Positions 62,801 through 64,000 of a stretch of DNA of 64,000 nt are shown piece by piece. A model generated the notes under the pieces. It made no database searches and was not told the DNA's origin. It saw only the letters and a program-made list of their open reading frames with translations. Both the position numbers and the translations under genes were made by a program. The DNA lies in assembly GCA_040954595.2 (NCBI GenBank), contig CM082587.2:6386001-6450000 (forward strand), read 5' to 3'. Every line of letters starts with the position of its first letter. Position 1 is the stretch's first letter. Source of the DNA: Balanoglossus misakiensis (taxonomy: Eukaryota > Hemichordata).

Positions 62801-64000
62801 AAGGGAATTCGAGTCAAGGTCAAAATATGTAGTGTTTAGATGATGACAACTGAACTCTAAGTCTAATTTCAATCAGCCTATTTTTATGTGTGTGTGTGTG
62901 TTCACTGTTTTGTTCTGCTTCCATCCAACAGGTGCAGTTTTCTTCACATTTATTTGCCTTGGCAAAAAGAATGTACAAGTTACAAGCAAAGATGCAGCGT
63001 ATGTGATGTGGTTACCAGGGAGGAAAAATGCCACGCACGCAGAGACCTAGGGTTAGGCCCGAGTCCGGCACATAATAGCCCTTCTACTGTCCCATGGGAC
63101 AGAGAGGGCAGGGTACCCGCGACGGCCAAACCAACATGACTATTCTGAAAATACATGTGTACACAGTGAAGTTACAACCTTGGTTGAACTCTGCCAAGAT
63201 CACAAACAAATGCCCAAATTAAGAATGCTGGGTTTTAAAGGGGGAGGGGGGTACACAGTGGACCCGATCTTCTGTTTGCCCACGGTCCTGGGACCCCCTC
63301 ATTAAATAAAAGAGCTCACTTCATGCACATACGAAAAGATTGATTCCAAACTACCGATAGACCAGAGTCATTTGTGGGAAACATGGATCACACTGACTGA
63401 CTCAGCGCCAGATTGAGAAATGTATGACAGCCGCTGCGATGACAATTTACACTGAGATATCACATTTCTAATAAAGCACTTCCATACACAAGGTTCTGCT
63501 ATTAACCTGCTCACCTAAACCCTCTCCATCATTTGCAGTCACGAGTTTTGACTAGAATCTCTCCTTTTGAGTTATGGGCTGCCTGTGAACTCAACATCTT
63601 CTGGTCAGATATCCATTTTCACAGTCACACTCGTCAGAACAAAAGTCTTCATTTCGCAGCCCAGAAATCCAAAAGAGGGGATTCTCGATTGCAGTTTATT
63701 CCAACTTTTCAAATAGGTATTCTGGTGTTTGGTTGAAACATTTACCTCGACTGATTACTGACAAGCTATATCCTAAAATGCAGACTACCCCACTATAGTA
63801 TAGGACTAAGGTGGTGACCCTGCAAGTTACCATGGTGATTTCAGCCCAATTTTGCTTTCTGAGAATGAGATAAGTTTATGTCTCATAGTCATACTGAAAC
63901 TTATCATAGGCAACTTGGTGAAATATGTGAAGGACCTCCCCTTACAACTCATGTTGACATGTCCTTGTTGGAATGCACCATTCTGAATGAATTGCAGGGG

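Larger units (their letters stand above)
53385..64000. other. Presumed SCAI 5' intron, non-coding
   Basis: No sequence resembling the missing SCAI N-terminal exons (expected WKFQQQHR-like residues) was found on the minus strand, so this block is best read as one long intron. It contains X-box-like sites at 55923, 58653 and 59144, a GC-rich block at 55.9-56.1 kb, a TGAA/CGAA microsatellite at 59.8 kb, and poly(G)/poly(C) runs at 53979 and 62442. A nested gene cannot be excluded. Confidence 0.6.

Noticed and set aside
1-64000. CRISPR array, bacterial operon or phage content
   Set aside because: The DNA is clearly animal nuclear sequence with introns. The regular repeats at 21.3-24.5 kb are a tandem satellite with conserved spacers, not CRISPR spacers.

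Overview
The window is animal nuclear DNA. Genes have spliced exons bounded by GT/AG, introns run from about 0.2 kb to more than 10 kb, the background is AT-rich, and there are many simple repeats, MITE-like elements and a complex satellite. One gene is a clear SCAI orthologue (metazoan), and the Fe(II)/2-oxoglutarate dioxygenase is of a type common in marine invertebrates. The overall look fits a marine invertebrate, perhaps a hemichordate or amphioxus-like deuterostome, but the sequence alone does not settle the species.

Layout. 1-31 kb is gene-poor. It holds one small candidate gene for a secreted basic peptide (minus strand, 2698-3199), several short DNA-transposon derivatives (a TA-flanked 179-bp element at 16481; a TTAA-flanked 986-bp element at 18111), a GATA microsatellite, and a 3.2-kb composite satellite (21.3-24.5 kb). 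31.4-35.0 kb carries a complete seven-exon PhyH-family dioxygenase gene on the plus strand. It converges on the minus-strand block 35.5-43.8 kb, which holds two tandem paralogues (323 and 314 aa) for secreted proteins of a family I do not recognise. Each has a signal-peptide exon, a phase-0 intron and one large GC-rich exon. 48.2-53.4 kb holds the last 12 coding exons of SCAI on the minus strand (503 codons including the stop). Its first coding part, roughly 100 residues by comparison with the human protein, was not found and probably lies beyond the right edge, so most of 53.4-64 kb is probably a SCAI intron.

How the parts relate. SCAI is a conserved nuclear cofactor and the dioxygenase a soluble, probably cytosolic enzyme; I see no pathway joining them. 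The most novel content is the tandem secreted pair. The two proteins share four cysteines at matching places, a lysine-rich N-terminal part with a conserved dibasic site, an acidic and aromatic C-terminal domain ending in FGYGY, and a matching core-promoter arrangement. The small spliced peptide gene at 2.7-3.2 kb is the second candidate for something undescribed. I also note many uninterrupted poly(C)/poly(G) runs, an excess of perfect TGACGTCA sites, and RFX X-box-like sites.
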